Under the pieces are notes generated by a model. It searched no databases and was not told the DNA's origin. It saw only the letters and a program-made list of their open reading frames with translations. DNA of 54,128 nt from an uncultured Eubacteriales bacterium (lineage in GTDB: Bacteria; Bacillota; Clostridia; Lachnospirales; Lachnospiraceae): positions 1 through 54,128 of the forward strand of contig OMZX01000011.1 in the NCBI GenBank assembly GCA_900315665.1. The letters are read 5' to 3'. A program made the translations under genes and the position numbers. Each line of letters opens with the position of its first letter. Within the stretch, counting starts at the first letter, position 1. Below are positions 26,817-35,213 of this stretch, one piece after another.

Positions 26817-27266
26817 TCAGTTCATCGCTTCGGTCACGAGCTTGTTCACGAGCTTGCCGTCGGCCTTGCCCTTTACGAGCGGCATGAGGTGCTTCATGAT
26901 GTTGCCTTTATCCTTCTGGGTTGCCTTCTCAATACCGAGCTCCGAAAGCACCTTCGCAATCGTCTCCCGGATCTGCGCCTCGGACATATCGGCCGGTGCG
27001 AACTTCGAAATGATCTCGATCCGCTTCTTCGTTGGCTCAATGATATCGGTTCTATCAGCCGGCGCCGACTCGATGGTCTCCTGGAGAATCCGGATTTCCT
27101 TCTTCACGATACTGTTTTCCTCGTCCTCCGTGAGGTCGCCGTCCCGCTTGTCGATCTGTGCGTTCTTCAGCGCGGTAAGAAGCTCCGAGGTTGCCTCCTT
27201 CGTCGCTGTGTCCTTATCCTTCATGGCCTGAAACATGGCCTTACGTACTTCATCAATCTTGCTCAT
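26817..27266 (-). CDS. yqeY: GatB/YqeY domain protein
   Basis: 149 residues. Helical protein resembling the tail of the amidotransferase subunit GatB, thought to bind tRNA. Recognised by SKIDEVRKAMFQAMKDKD, the KKEIRILQETIESA region and the end KGKADGKLVNKLVTEAMN. Start with AGGAGG 7 nt upstream. Its 3' end is about 30 bp from the scfA promoter on the same strand. Confidence 0.9.
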   Translation of the reverse strand: MSKIDEVRKAMFQAMKDKDTATKEATSELLTALKNAQIDKRDGDLTEDEENSIVKKEIRILQETIESAPADRTDIIEPTKKRIEIISKFAPADMSEAQIRETIAKVLSELGIEKATQKDKGNIMKHLMPLVKGKADGKLVNKLVTEAMN

Positions 27267-27389
27267 TTCTGCCTCCTTCAGCCGTCCCTCTTCCAATGCC
27301 TACATCAGATACCGCACGTCGTCAGACGACTATATATTTGCGTGGCTTTATAACTCCCGAAAAGCCCGCAAGGCTTATTGTATGCCCGA

Positions 27390-27418
27390 TTGCAGTGGAT
27401 TGCAAGTTATGTTATAGT
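27390..27418 (+). promoter_or_regulatory. Promoter of the SseB-like gene
   Basis: TTGCAG, 17 nt, TATAGT, 108 bp before the start at 27526. Confidence 0.55.
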
Positions 27419-27525
27419 AAGGAAACTGCGGGATTTTCTCTTCCGTGGGCGTTAAATAAACGGAGTTATGAGGATTTTCAGGGTGTCTGCATTGGCGGAA
27501 CCCAAATATCAATATGGAGGCTTTT

Positions 27526-28305
27526 ATGGCTGATTATGTAGCAAGAGATAATGAGAAACTGATGAATGCGATTCATCGTCTGAAGGCATCGACGAATGGT
27601 GACCTGGAGGCGGCGGCAATCATGCAGGACGAGCTCATGCACCGTGCGAAGTTTTATGTCCCGGTCAAGGTGATCGGGGACAATCCGAATAACCGGAAGC
27701 TTTGTCTCGGCGTCGTGACAGACAAGGAGAAGCAGCATTTTTATATGCTATTTTCAGATCGGGACAAGCTCCGTGCATTTTACGCCGGTAAGAGAGTCGA
27801 GACGGTAACCTGGAATTTCGACGAAGTCGCGCAGTATGCGATTGGCGATGCGCAGATCTCCGGTTTCGTGCTGAACCCGAAGACGGATGATATGATCATT
27901 GCGCGGCAGATGATCAAGGATATTCATGCGAAGATGCATGGTGAAGCGCTCGGGATGGATGCTGTTCCGACCGGTACCGATGAAGATGTCCTGTTTAAGG
28001 ATGTTCGTCAGGATCAGACGACGGCTGACCTTCTCAATGCACTGACCGGTTATTTCAGAAGAAACCGGGATGTTGCCGAGGCCTATATCCGTGACATGGT
28101 CCGGAACGGACATACAGATTATGTTGTCATCATCCGCCACATCGGTTCGATGGACGAGACATTTTCCGGCGCCATGGCGATCGCCAAACCTGTTTTGAAG
28201 GGCAGAAGCCTCGCTCTTCTCAGTGCACATTCCCCGATCGCTGAAAAGGCCATCGAAGGCATCCGCCCGTTCTATCGGAAGGGACTCCGGATCGTAGAGG
28301 AATAA
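27526..28305 (+). CDS. SseB N-domain-like protein
   Basis: 259 residues. The N-terminal half (FYVPVKVIGDN, LGVVTDKEKQHFYMLFSDRDKLRAF, YAIGDAQISGFVLNPK) matches the SseB/enhanced-serine-sensitivity domain, common in Clostridia as a soluble cytoplasmic protein of unknown role. The C-terminal third resembles the domain that follows it in the same family (YVVIIRHIGSMDETFSGAMA). GGAGG lies 5 nt before the chosen ATG. Divergent from yqeY, monocistronic. Confidence 0.75.
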   Translation: MADYVARDNEKLMNAIHRLKASTNGDLEAAAIMQDELMHRAKFYVPVKVIGDNPNNRKLCLGVVTDKEKQHFYMLFSDRDKLRAFYAGKRVETVTWNFDEVAQYAIGDAQISGFVLNPKTDDMIIARQMIKDIHAKMHGEALGMDAVPTGTDEDVLFKDVRQDQTTADLLNALTGYFRRNRDVAEAYIRDMVRNGHTDYVVIIRHIGSMDETFSGAMAIAKPVLKGRSLALLSAHSPIAEKAIEGIRPFYRKGLRIVEE

Positions 28306-28332
28306 CCTACTTTTCTCAATGATTACTCCCGG

Positions 28333-28365
28333 GGCACTATGGCTATTCCGTAAAGCCATGGTGCC
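28333..28365. terminator. Hairpin 3' of the SseB-like gene
   Basis: 12-bp stem GGCACTATGGCT/AGCCATGGTGCC (one wobble), 9-nt loop. No T tract follows, so termination is uncertain. Confidence 0.5.
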
Positions 28366-28473
28366 ATGAGGGATAGCCCGATTCATAGATTCGATACATG
28401 TGCAAATAAATGGTATATACGATTTTCAGATTCTGAAAAGTAAATGCTCGTATAAAGGATGTTGAGGTGGCGG

Positions 28474-29007
28474 ATGAGCGAAAATAAAATGTCCGAACGA
28501 ACGCACGTGACGCATGAGGCCTTCGGTCCGCTGTATGACGCAGATTCCGAAGTGCTGATTCTCGGCTCCATTCCTTCGCCGAAATCGCGGGAGCAGCGCT
28601 TCTATTACGGGCATCCACAGAACCGCTTCTGGAAAGTGATGGCGGCTGTTTTGGAAGAATCCCTGCCATCGACGGTTGAAGAAAAGGCGGAGATGATGCA
28701 CCGGCATCATATCGCACTCTGGGATTCGCTCTCCGAATGTGACATCCGCGGCGCCAGTGATGCAAGCATTCAAAATCCCGTGCCGACCGATATTCCATGG
28801 CTTCTCCGGGAGACGAAGATACATGCCGTGTTCTGCACCGGCGCGACAGCATATCGCTACTATGAGAAATATCATTTCCCGGCAACCGGCATCAGTGCCG
28901 TCCGGCTTCCTTCGACCTCCCCGGCAAACGCCGCGGTGTCGCTCGAGAAGTTGACGGAGGCATATAAGATGATTGCTGATATGCTATCCAAGTGTTTAAA
29001 AAAATAA
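28474..29007 (+). CDS. Hypoxanthine-DNA glycosylase (UDG family 6)
   Basis: 177 residues. Removes hypoxanthine, the deamination product of adenine, from DNA. Visible: VLILGSIPSPKSREQRFYYG, HPQNRFWKVMAAV, IALWDSLSECDIRGASDASI, VFCTGATAYRYY and LPSTSPANA. These fit the HDG/Mug-like uracil-DNA glycosylase fold; the specificity loop LPSTSPAN is the family hallmark. The ATG at 28474 has GAGGTGG close before it. It is followed by a strong terminator. Confidence 0.85.
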   Translation: MSENKMSERTHVTHEAFGPLYDADSEVLILGSIPSPKSREQRFYYGHPQNRFWKVMAAVLEESLPSTVEEKAEMMHRHHIALWDSLSECDIRGASDASIQNPVPTDIPWLLRETKIHAVFCTGATAYRYYEKYHFPATGISAVRLPSTSPANAAVSLEKLTEAYKMIADMLSKCLKK

Positions 29008-29025
29008 AAATTATGACGATTTTTT

Positions 29026-29055
29026 GCACATTCCACTTGGAATGTGCATTTTTTT
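29026..29055 (+). terminator. Intrinsic terminator
   Basis: 9-bp stem GCACATTCC/GGAATGTGC, 4-nt loop, then T7. Ends the glycosylase gene. Confidence 0.9.
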
Positions 29056-29122
29056 GTACTTCCCACCTGCTATGCTACCACCATACGAAAAGATGAAAGG
29101 GCAGAACGCCCGGGAGGAAAGC

Positions 29123-29455
29123 ATGAATCGTCATATCAATCGCTATATCCATCGCCATATCAACTGCATCGATACCTTCATCCGCCTCGCCTTTTTCCTG
29201 GGGGCTATTGTATCCTTATTCCGCGATCCGAAGCTCGCAGTCATCGGTTTCGTTACGATGACCGTACTGTTTCCTGTAGTCGAGCTTCTGCAGCAGTTGC
29301 TTGATCGTCTTCTTTGGGAGGCCGAAGCCGCAGCTTACTCTCCTGCTGCCCGCCGTGCTATTCGAAACCATTCGAGAAGAAAATCTATATCCGGGAGAAA
29401 AGCACCGTCCCGAAAAAGCGTTGTCTCTGACAGAAGAAAATTTCTCGCTGCATAA
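29123..29455 (+). CDS. Small basic membrane protein, unknown
   Basis: 110 residues from an ATG with GGGAGGAAAGC upstream. Two hydrophobic stretches at about 20-34 and 40-55 (FIRLAFFLGAIVSL, VIGFVTMTVLFPVVELL) are followed by a strongly Arg/Lys/Ser-rich tail that could bind nucleic acid or phospholipid. I do not recognise the family. It stands alone after a terminator. Confidence 0.5.
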   Translation: MNRHINRYIHRHINCIDTFIRLAFFLGAIVSLFRDPKLAVIGFVTMTVLFPVVELLQQLLDRLLWEAEAAAYSPAARRAIRNHSRRKSISGRKAPSRKSVVSDRRKFLAA

Positions 29456-29479
29456 AGAGGTCTGCATCCTGCCTGCATA

Positions 29480-29507
29480 TTGACTTTTATGTCCATCTGC
29501 ATATATG
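29480..29507 (+). promoter_or_regulatory. Promoter of the methyltransferase gene
   Basis: TTGACT, 16 nt, TATATG, followed 19 bp later by the start codon with AGGTGAT as ribosome site. Confidence 0.6.
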
Positions 29508-29526
29508 TTTTTCATGAGGTGATCAG

Positions 29527-31650
29527 ATGGATGATTTATCATTAAAAGAATTATGTCAATATCTGTCAATTTCTGAAGCTACAGGGAAGAACTGGGTGCG
29601 CCTTCATAAACTGATACCTACATCTGATTATGATGGAAAGCCTTTCTTTTCGCGGACATATTGCGAAGAACTGAAGGCTTCACTTCAATCCGGAGAAAAT
29701 ACTGCACTGAAAAGCCGGCGTAATAAAAAATATGTGTCTGGCGCTTTTCTATATCGTGACTATGTTTCGCCGGATTCTCCAAATGTACGTACTGTCGAAA
29801 CAATCTTAAATGAGCTTTCGTCCGATAAAATCGGTCTGTCGGATGATCATCTGCGCGGGTTGCTCGCCGAATGCGCTTTGGAGCTTCTGAACCAGCACAA
29901 TCAATGTAACGCAAGCAGCCAAACTTATCTTCTGCACGCTTTTCTGGAGAACCGTTTTTCTGTTGCTCGATATGATTCCCTCATCGCGGATTTACTTGAT
30001 GGATGTGATTTTGATGCAGTAAAGGAGTTTTCGATATCTCCACTATTTGGTCACGCTTATACATATGAAGCATCCGAGGATATTCTCGGCCTCCTCTATC
30101 TATCCTGCAGGAATCTGACTACACGAAAGGCAACAGGCGCATACTATACGCCGACAAGAGTTGTAAAAACTTTGATTGAGAGCCTTCAGGGAAACGAGGC
30201 AATTACTTCCCACGCAAGGATTCTCGATCCTTGTTGCGGCACCGGAAATTTTTTACTACAGCTGCCGTGTACCTCGATTGACGGGATCTTCGGTATGGAC
30301 CTGGATGAAATCAGCGTACAGCTTACCCGCATCAATATGGCACTGAAATTTCCAAGCTGTGATGTCGATACGCTCCGTAGTCACTTTATCGTGCAGGATT
30401 ACCTGACATTCGTTGGCAATAGGTATGTTAAGGCAACCCTTTCTGATTGCCCGACATCATATGGTACAACAGCATGTACCTATGATGTCATTTTAGGCAA
30501 CCCACCCTGGGGCGCTGAATACACAGATGAAGAAAAGAAGAAGCTTCGTAGCGCATTTAAGGCCGCAAAGGGTAAGTCTGTCGAATCCTATGATCTTTTT
30601 ATCGAACAGTCGCTAAGAAAATTGAACAAACAAGGCACACTTGCGTTTGTTTTGCCTGAAGCAGTGCTACATGTGAAATCGCACGAAACCGTCAGACGGC
30701 TGATTCTGCAGAAAAATTCGATACCATATATCAATTATCTCGGGGATGTCTTTGACCGGGTACAATGCCCCTCTATCATTTTGCAGGTAAAGCATACCGG
30801 CAGGCCGCTGAATACGATAGGGATGAGGGTTGTGATAGACGATTCCAGAACCACGCCGAATTCGTTCCCGTCAAAAGTGCTTGATATTACAGGTACCAAA
30901 CCGGTTGCTGCAAATTTCTTTACCATTAAAACATCCAGAGAAATCACTGCTGAACGATTTAGCTTTAACATGCAGGATGAAGAATATTTTATTATTCAAA
31001 AGCTTGATCATCTGCGCGATTGCTTTTACCTAAGGAATCATGCTGACTTTGCGTTAGGCCTTGTAACGGGAAATAACAAAAAATATATTACAGATACACT
31101 CCTTCCCGGTTATGAGCCTGTCCTAAAGGGAACTGATATCTATAAATATAAAAAGGTTCCGCATAAGAATTTTATCCATTTTAGTCCTGATAAATTTCAG
31201 CAGGTGGCACTTGTAAAGTATTATCGTGCGCCTGAAAAGCTTCTATACCGGTTCATATCAAATCAGCTGGTATTTGCTTATGATGACCTTCAAACGCTGA
31301 CGCTCAACAGCTGTAATATCGTGATTCCAAAGCTGCCTGGTGTCCAAATGAAGTACGTGCTGGCCATCCTGAACTCACGGATTGCACAATTTTTGTTTGC
31401 AAAAGAATTTCAGTCTGTAAAAGTCCTTCGTACCCATATCGAGCAGATTCCGATTCCTGCTGCAGACGTAAAAAAGCAGGCTGTGATTTCCGCATACGTC
31501 AATAAACTTATGTCGGAGACCAATCCTGCTGAACTATTATACCTCTATAACTCGTTAGATAAACTCATTGCCAACCTATTCCAGTTAAATGATACAGAAT
31601 ACAAGATCATCAGTGTATCTGGAAAAGCCCAGAATCTCTTTCTTTACTAA
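29527..31650 (+). CDS. TaqI/Eco57I-like N6-adenine DNA methyltransferase
   Basis: 707 residues. N-terminal HTH/MerR-like segment (DLSLKELCQYLSISEATGKN, residues 2-21). Motif X-like KATGAYYTPTRVVKTL, motif I DPCCGTGNFLL near 240, motif IV GNPPWGAEY (catalytic NPPW) near 325, then a TaqI-like specificity part at 500-700 (PVLKGTDIYKYKKVPHKNFI, LNSRIAQFLFAKEFQSVKVLRTH). The combined protein resembles BREX/type II stand-alone methyltransferases. No endonuclease lies next to it, so it looks like an orphan. AT-rich relative to neighbours, which suggests acquisition. Confidence 0.85.
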   Translation: MDDLSLKELCQYLSISEATGKNWVRLHKLIPTSDYDGKPFFSRTYCEELKASLQSGENTALKSRRNKKYVSGAFLYRDYVSPDSPNVRTVETILNELSSDKIGLSDDHLRGLLAECALELLNQHNQCNASSQTYLLHAFLENRFSVARYDSLIADLLDGCDFDAVKEFSISPLFGHAYTYEASEDILGLLYLSCRNLTTRKATGAYYTPTRVVKTLIESLQGNEAITSHARILDPCCGTGNFLLQLPCTSIDGIFGMDLDEISVQLTRINMALKFPSCDVDTLRSHFIVQDYLTFVGNRYVKATLSDCPTSYGTTACTYDVILGNPPWGAEYTDEEKKKLRSAFKAAKGKSVESYDLFIEQSLRKLNKQGTLAFVLPEAVLHVKSHETVRRLILQKNSIPYINYLGDVFDRVQCPSIILQVKHTGRPLNTIGMRVVIDDSRTTPNSFPSKVLDITGTKPVAANFFTIKTSREITAERFSFNMQDEEYFIIQKLDHLRDCFYLRNHADFALGLVTGNNKKYITDTLLPGYEPVLKGTDIYKYKKVPHKNFIHFSPDKFQQVALVKYYRAPEKLLYRFISNQLVFAYDDLQTLTLNSCNIVIPKLPGVQMKYVLAILNSRIAQFLFAKEFQSVKVLRTHIEQIPIPAADVKKQAVISAYVNKLMSETNPAELLYLYNSLDKLIANLFQLNDTEYKIISVSGKAQNLFLY

Positions 31651-31684
31651 ATTAATGGAAATAGCACTTGATTTTTTGCAAAAT

Positions 31685-31716
31685 AAAAGCCCCAGGAAAG
31701 GCTTAAATCCTGGGAC
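31685..31716 (-). terminator. Terminator after tRNA-Ala
   Basis: On the minus strand GTCCCAGG...CCTGGGGC with a 12-nt loop, then TTTTATTTT. Confidence 0.7.
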
Positions 31717-31727
31717 TTTCAGTATGA

Positions 31728-31800
31728 TGGAGTCAAAGGGGATCGAACCCTCGACCTCAGCGTTGCGAACGCTGCGCTCTCCCAACTGAGCTATGGCCCC
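31728..31800 (-). tRNA. tRNA-Ala (anticodon CGC)
   Basis: 73 nt. Acceptor GGGGCCA/TGACTCC contains the G3-U70 pair that identifies tRNA-Ala and one C-A mismatch. D stem GCTC/GAGC. Anticodon stem CAGCG/CGCTG with loop TTCGCAA gives anticodon CGC, reading codon GCG. T loop TTCGATC. No 3' CCA is encoded (TCA follows the discriminator A). Confidence 0.92.
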
Positions 31801-31882
31801 GAAAAACGAACGAGTAGATTATACGCATTTTGAAAGAGAAATGCAAGGGTGTCATTAAGGTTGTCACTGGGCGGTATTACAT

Positions 31883-31938
31883 AAAAAGAGAAAACCCTCG
31901 AACCCAGCGTTCGCAACGCTGAGGTCGAGGGCTTTTTT
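31883..31938. terminator. Terminator hairpin made of inverted tRNA-Ala sequence
   Basis: The 27 bases at 31905-31931 equal, on the opposite strand, bases 31748-31774 of the tRNA (anticodon arm through the 5' side of the T arm). With CCCTCGA at 31895-31901 they fold as two 7-bp stems with a 3x3 internal loop. T runs flank both sides, so it can end transcription of the minus-strand permease gene and read in the opposite direction as well. Confidence 0.85.
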
Positions 31939-31972
31939 CAGTGGATGTGATGCAGGATGGAGGCATTGGCAC

Positions 31973-33406
31973 TTAGGCCTTGGCTGCGTCCTCTCTCTTC
32001 TTTAGTATCGGAAGGATGAGTCCAAGCGCTGTGAGGACGCATGGAGTGATGATATTTAAGCACATGGTGAAGGGATCCTTATCATAGACACCGAGCAGGC
32101 AGCAGAGTGCTGTTACGAGGAAGCACCATGCGCCGATTACCATACCTGCGGTGTGACTCTTAACGAATTTATACTCCGGATTAAACTTATCATATGCCTT
32201 TTTGAGCGCGATGTAGGAGGTAAATACCCAGAGGTAACGCATCGGCATACATACAGAGTTAAGCTTCGTAAGCTGCTTCAGTACGACAGCGGCACCAGGA
32301 ACAACCGACTGTACTAAGATGATGGCACCGGAAAGCACAGCAACCATCTTGATACCATTGATATAGGAGCCTTTATCGTTCTTTTTGAGAAGCTTCGACG
32401 GGATGAACTCTCTTGCGTTTTCATCATCGAGCAGCATACGAATCGGGGCATCGATGGAGAGAACTAATACCGAAAGCTGGCCAATCGCGTTGCAGAGGGC
32501 ATATATCACGAGAAGTAAATCGCCAAGACCGTAGTACTGTCCAAGCTTTTGGAACGCCCAGTAGGAACCGTTTGAAACATAGGAACTGAAGCTCTCGTCG
32601 GAGGCATTGATCACAGTAGGATCAAACATCATACCCATGGCAATAGTGCCGAGGATTGCGCAGGCCACAACCATAATAGCGAGAGTGATCATTGCACGCG
32701 GGAAGCCCTTGCTTGCGTTCTCTACCTTATTGACATACGGAGAGATTTTCTCACAGCCACCGACTGCAAATACAAGGATCGACAGTGATGTAAAGTAGTT
32801 GACATTGAAGTTCGGGATCAGGTTCTTCATCGTGAAGTCCATATGCACGAAGCTTGCATTCGGATTGATCGCCGGGGCTGCAAACATCATGATGATGTAA
32901 AGGATGGACATCACAAACATACTGCTTCCTGCAATCGTGGTCATCTTTTCAAGCGGCTTGATGCCCTGGGAAGCAACCCAGCAGAAAAGAAGGAATACCG
33001 CCAGTGTGATGGCCTGTACGAGATGCGTCGGCAGTGTATCATAGGTCTCCGCGTTCCGGAAGATCGCCCAGGACAGAGCCTTGAGGCCGCCGGAAGATTT
33101 CGATGCGATGTATGTGACATGCACTGCCCAGTAGGTCCAGCCTGCATAATACGCAAGCTTCTTGTTTGTGGTCTTAGCGATCCAGGAGCTGACGCCGCCG
33201 CCCTCGTTTTTAAAGGCGGAACCAAGCTCGCCGACCATCAGTGCATACGGTACGAAGTACAGTGCGAACATCAGAATCCAGCTGAAGATAACCTGTATAC
33301 CATTAAAGTATACGAAGCCGTTCAGCACATTGCCGAAGCCCCACACGGTCGAAAAGACCATGAAGGACAACGTCTGCCATTTAATTTTGCTTTCATTGTT
33401 ACTCAT
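31973..33406 (-). CDS. APC-family amino-acid permease, YjeM-like
   Basis: 477 residues with about 12 membrane segments, for example FMVFSTVWGFGNVLNG, IFSWILMFALYFVPYALMVG, and the final segment ending LILPILKKREDAAKA. The early GFGN and GELGSAFKNEGGGVSSW motifs are those of APC transporters of the E. coli YjeM/glutamate-GABA antiporter type. Substrate not evident. The chosen start, MSNNESKIKW, has AGGGAG upstream. Its 5' flank holds REP-like copy C, its 3' flank the tRNA-derived hairpin. Confidence 0.85.
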   Translation of the reverse strand: MSNNESKIKWQTLSFMVFSTVWGFGNVLNGFVYFNGIQVIFSWILMFALYFVPYALMVGELGSAFKNEGGGVSSWIAKTTNKKLAYYAGWTYWAVHVTYIASKSSGGLKALSWAIFRNAETYDTLPTHLVQAITLAVFLLFCWVASQGIKPLEKMTTIAGSSMFVMSILYIIMMFAAPAINPNASFVHMDFTMKNLIPNFNVNYFTSLSILVFAVGGCEKISPYVNKVENASKGFPRAMITLAIMVVACAILGTIAMGMMFDPTVINASDESFSSYVSNGSYWAFQKLGQYYGLGDLLLVIYALCNAIGQLSVLVLSIDAPIRMLLDDENAREFIPSKLLKKNDKGSYINGIKMVAVLSGAIILVQSVVPGAAVVLKQLTKLNSVCMPMRYLWVFTSYIALKKAYDKFNPEYKFVKSHTAGMVIGAWCFLVTALCCLLGVYDKDPFTMCLNIITPCVLTALGLILPILKKREDAAKA

Positions 33407-33445
33407 TACTACATACTCCCTTACGTTTATAATTTTCATTTATTG

Positions 33446-33506
33446 TGACACCGGGGACGGTTCTCCCCGTCAGTTTTTGTGACAGAGAGAACCGTCCCCG
33501 GTGTCA
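33446..33506. repeat. REP-like palindrome, copy C (two inverted arms)
   Basis: Arms at 33446-33472 and 33480-33506 are inverted copies of TGACACCGGGGACGGTTCTC plus a short continuation, with 7 nt between. It lies 5 bp from the apeB stop, so it could serve as its 3' hairpin. Confidence 0.9.
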
Positions 33507-33511
33507 CAAAT

Positions 33512-34831
33512 TTAGAAGCTGATTTTATAATTTCCGTCGCCGATGCTCTCAATGGAGGATGAGAACAGAACCTTTGCGGCTTCGATCAGGTATGCCGTGT
33601 CTTTCGTGCCTGCCGTCTCATACGGTGAATGCATCGCAAGCTGCGGAAGACCGATATCGACGGTATTGAGCGCTACCTGCGCCTGTGAGATGTTGCCGAG
33701 GGTAGAACCGCCGAGCATATCGGAACGATTTGTAAAGGTCTGATAGGGTACCTCCGCCTTTTTACAGATGGTGCGGAACAGTGCACCGGATACCGCGTCG
33801 GTCGTATACTTCTGATTCGCAGAATACTTGATGACAATACCCTTGTTCATATATGGCCGGTTCGTCGGGTCCGCCTTGTCCGGATGATTCGGATGAACGG
33901 AATGGGCGTTATCCGCCGATACGAGGAAGCTCGATGTGAGGCTCTTGAGATACTCCTCCTCTGTGTGCCCGAAGGAGGCATTGATTCGATGAAGCGTGTC
34001 CTTAAGGAAAGTGCTGGCCGCACCCTGCTTCGTGCCGGAGCCCACCTCTTCATTATCAAAGACACAGGCAACGGCCACAGAGTCCTTCGGCTTCGCCTGC
34101 ACCAGCGCCTGTATAGAGGAATATGCGCACTGCAGGTCATCGAGACGGCCGGAGCAGATAAACTCCTGATTCTCACCCACATAGGTTCCCTGCATGCGGT
34201 TGTATAAAAAAAGATCCGTATCGAGGATGTCGTCCGCATCGCAGCCGGCTTCCTTCGCAATCAACTTGAGGAACGCGTTCTTCTCATCGGATTTTTCAGA
34301 GAAAAGCGGCAGCATGTCCACCTGCGCGTTAAACTTGTACCCATCGTTCACTTCCCGATTCATGTGAATCGCAAGATTCGGGATGATGAGGAGGTCCCGC
34401 TCAATGTTTACAAGCCGCGTCTCTACACCATTCTTTGTCACCACCATGACACGGCCAGCTACTGAAAGCGGCCGGTCGAGCCAAGGCGCGCAGAGCATGC
34501 CGCCATACTTCTCAACGTTCAGCTTTACATACTGATCATCGATCGTAATTTCAGCGTTTGCCTTGATTTTGAAAACCGGAGAATCACAGTGGCTTGCCAT
34601 CATCTGAAAGCCTTTGAAATTCTTCTTCGGAATCCGAAACGCGATCAGTGCGGAATCATTTCTTGTGACGAAATAATCGGCGTTTTCTTCAAGCTTCCAA
34701 CTCTCACCCTCATGCAGCTCCTGAAAGCCTGCATCGCAAAGAATGTGCTTCATATTCTTTACCGCAAAAAAAGCATTCGGGCTATGATTCAGAAAATCAA
34801 GAAGTCCGTCATTCACTTTTTTAAAGTTCAT
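33512..34831 (-). CDS. apeB: M18 family aspartyl aminopeptidase
   Basis: 439 residues. Metallo-exopeptidase that clips acidic N-terminal residues. Motifs: MASHCDSPVFK (metal His), VACVFDNEEVGSGTKQGA (catalytic and metal Glu), VSADNAHSVHPNH (metal Asp), LGGSTLGNISQAQ and AMHSPYETAG (metal His). Full family length. The ATG at 34831 has AGAGAGG upstream. Monocistronic. Confidence 0.93.
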   Translation of the reverse strand: MNFKKVNDGLLDFLNHSPNAFFAVKNMKHILCDAGFQELHEGESWKLEENADYFVTRNDSALIAFRIPKKNFKGFQMMASHCDSPVFKIKANAEITIDDQYVKLNVEKYGGMLCAPWLDRPLSVAGRVMVVTKNGVETRLVNIERDLLIIPNLAIHMNREVNDGYKFNAQVDMLPLFSEKSDEKNAFLKLIAKEAGCDADDILDTDLFLYNRMQGTYVGENQEFICSGRLDDLQCAYSSIQALVQAKPKDSVAVACVFDNEEVGSGTKQGAASTFLKDTLHRINASFGHTEEEYLKSLTSSFLVSADNAHSVHPNHPDKADPTNRPYMNKGIVIKYSANQKYTTDAVSGALFRTICKKAEVPYQTFTNRSDMLGGSTLGNISQAQVALNTVDIGLPQLAMHSPYETAGTKDTAYLIEAAKVLFSSSIESIGDGNYKISF

Positions 34832-35054
34832 ACTCTCTTCCTCTCTATATTATAATGTATTGTTATGTCTACTATAAGCAAATGCAACGTCACCTAGTAT
34901 AACAAATTGCCATTTTCTTCACAAGACCTGCAGCGCTTTTTGTGCAAAATGTTTTTCGCAAGACAGAGCCTGACCCTGGCTTCTGAGGACGCCCCTCACG
35001 ACGCTACGGTCAGACTCGTCCGCGAAGCCAATTTGTGCAAAATGCTTGGTATGA

Positions 35055-35068
35055 GTTAACCGGTTTAC
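35055..35068. promoter_or_regulatory. Operator-like palindrome
   Basis: GTTAACCGGTTTAC, near-perfect with a central CG, typical of LacI-family regulators. Confidence 0.6.
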
Positions 35069-35088
35069 AACACTTTTCACAATCTTTC

Positions 35089-35102
35089 TGTAAGTGCTTA
35101 CA
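35089..35102. promoter_or_regulatory. cre/LacI-type operator
   Basis: TGTAAGTGCTTACA, similar to the cre consensus TGWAANCGNTNWCA apart from the central pair, 6 bp before the -35 of the SDR gene. Confidence 0.6.
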
Positions 35103-35108
35103 TTTTAC

Positions 35109-35137
35109 TTGAAGACCCATGATAAATCATATATTAT
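35109..35137 (+). promoter_or_regulatory. Promoter of the SDR gene
   Basis: TTGAAG, 17 nt, TATTAT, 77 bp before the ATG. Confidence 0.65.
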
Positions 35138-35213
35138 TGATGTTGGTTCAAAATAATATTGTGGTCATGCGCCGCATCTTAAGATCCGGCAGCATGAAAG
35201 AAGGAGTGTAAAC

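Larger units (their letters stand above)
34832..35213. other. Intergenic region with flanked insert and operators
   Basis: TTTGTGCAAAATG occurs at 34939-34951 and 35032-35044 and brackets an 80-bp segment. Inside, CTGAGGACGCCCCTCACG (34983-35000) is nearly the complement of CGTGAGGGGCGCCCTCAG (36251-36268) in the palindrome beyond the SDR gene. Downstream are two operator palindromes and a promoter for the SDR gene. Confidence 0.7.

Noticed and set aside
31895..31931. Second tRNA gene
   Set aside because: It holds only the anticodon arm and part of the T arm in inverted orientation; acceptor and D arms are missing.
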